DNA of 64,000 bases. Origin: Lumbricus rubellus. Taxonomy: Eukaryota > Annelida > Clitellata > Crassiclitellata > Lumbricidae. Location of the stretch: contig OX243811.1 of NCBI GenBank assembly GCA_945859605.1, positions 53,007,398 to 53,071,397 on the forward strand. The letters run 5' to 3'. The notes under the pieces were generated by a model. That model ran no database searches. It was not told the DNA's origin and worked only from the letters and a program-made list of their open reading frames with translations. The position numbers were made by a program, and so were the translations under genes. Positions 63,003 through 64,000 of this stretch are shown here, one piece after another (the first letter of the stretch is position 1; each line of letters starts with the position of its first letter).

Positions 63003-63150
63003 GATCAAGTTTGAATAGGCCAACACCCGTGATGGTGAGGAAATCAATCTTCTTGTCTTCGAGATGAAGGACTTGGTCTTAGTGCGCTCGGATTCGTTTT
63101 TAAGGGTATTGGTGTGGATCTTGGTCTTTAGATAGTCTACACTGCAGTGA
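63003..63150 (-). repeat. GACCAAGACC repeat, copy 2 (inverted)
   Basis: Reverse complement of 56813-56985: GAATAGGCCAACACCC, GAAGGACTTGGTCTTAGTGC and TTGGTCTTTAGATAGTCTAC on plus. Confidence 0.85.
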
Positions 63151-63767
63151 TTTTCAACCGGGGTTCCGCGGGATTCGGCCAGGGGTTCCGCAGCAGTTTG
63201 ATGGAAAATTTTATGGCACCAACTAAAATCTTAAAAGTATTAGAAGTGAATAGATCCTTCAAAGCTTTCAGTCATTTTTGCTTAAAATAACAGTACGACG
63301 TGAATGCATTGTTGTTTTATATTATTAGATCTATGTCATTGTTATTTTACGTAGGCCTAATTATGTCGTTATAGCTCATTAGGCCTACTTTTCATGCGGA
63401 AGGCACATGCATCATTATATGGGCAATCACAAACAAAACATTTTTAACATTTCATATAGAAATCAATAGGTCGATAAGCACAGATTGCATGATTTATACG
63501 GTAGCCTACGGTACGTTTCCATATATCCTGTCGGACAATGAAAAACAAAACATTTTTTATCAATGATTTAAACTATTTAGACTGCTCTGAACAAACAGAT
63601 TATGCGAAGCACGAAACAAACGACTCGTTTGCTTTATTCTTCTTTTCATCAGTTCATTTCGAAAGCCAGTGGTTAAATTTCTCATTCAAAAGTAGCGGAT
63701 AATAATTCGAATTTCTGCAAATGAACGCCTTAGCTTTATATAGGCGTTTTTCCGAGAAGCCGCCATC

Positions 63768-63768
<1 letters not shown>
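63151..63768. other. No gene seen
   Basis: AT-rich intergenic sequence. GGGGTTCCGCGGGATTCGGC near 63165 resembles a repeat border but has no partner in the window. Confidence 0.4.
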
Positions 63769-63818
<50 letters not shown>

Positions 63819-63909
63819 CATTATTATCATTATTATCATTATTATCATTATTATCATTATTATTATTTTTACCCGAGGTACCTAGGATACCTCGGGATTT
63901 CAAAAAATT

Positions 63910-64000
<91 letters not shown>
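63769..64000. repeat. (TTA)n and (TTATCA)n microsatellites at the window edge
   Basis: TTA arrays at 63769-63866, with ATTATC variants, and from 63911 to the end. A 44-bp spacer between them includes GAGGTACCTAGGATACCTCG, a small hairpin. The second array continues beyond the window. Confidence 0.97.

Overview
This is eukaryotic, animal-type DNA. Genes are split by introns with GT/AG borders, most of the window is non-coding and AT-rich, and it is full of transposons, SINE/LINE tails and microsatellites. The gene families (secreted metalloprotease and von Willebrand A proteins with ShK modules), the repeat types (Polinton, hAT, non-LTR retroelement tails) and the very frequent palindrome TAGGCCTA suggest a marine invertebrate, possibly an echinoderm or another deuterostome. 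The species cannot be fixed from sequence alone. There are no prokaryotic operons, CRISPR arrays or rRNA genes.

Layout. 1-5005: no supported gene; SINE-like and simple repeats. 5006-8591: a complete hAT transposon with a perfect 8-bp target-site duplication and an intact two-exon transposase. 8592-10883: microsatellite and unassigned DNA. 10884-18843: a 7.95-kb Polinton-like element with a 6-bp target duplication and about 0.3-kb inverted repeats; its only recognisable gene is an intact five-exon protein-primed family B DNA polymerase with a cysteine-rich N-terminus. 18844-27536: mostly unassigned, with one possible small coiled-coil gene (minus strand), LINE remnants and a MITE. 27537-39608: a 17-exon minus-strand gene for a secreted M12B (ADAM/ADAMTS-like) zinc metalloprotease with four C-terminal ShK modules. 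39609-43424: another MITE, a SINE and a long CAT/CACCAT satellite. 43425-62100: three tandem minus-strand paralogues encoding secreted vWA-domain proteins. Copy A has vWA only, copy B has vWA plus ShK, and copy C is a pseudogene. They are separated by duplicated promoter regions, LINE debris, an 86-bp satellite with higher-order structure and nested MITEs. 62101-64000: repeats.

All host genes (27.5-60.6 kb) are on the minus strand. They share signal-peptide exons, ShK exons bounded by phase-1 introns and secreted architecture, so the locus looks like a cluster of extracellular proteins growing by exon shuffling and tandem duplication. Exon models were built by hand: splice borders were read on the minus strand and every join was checked for phase. 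The hAT, polymerase, metalloprotease and vWA models all close with total lengths divisible by three.
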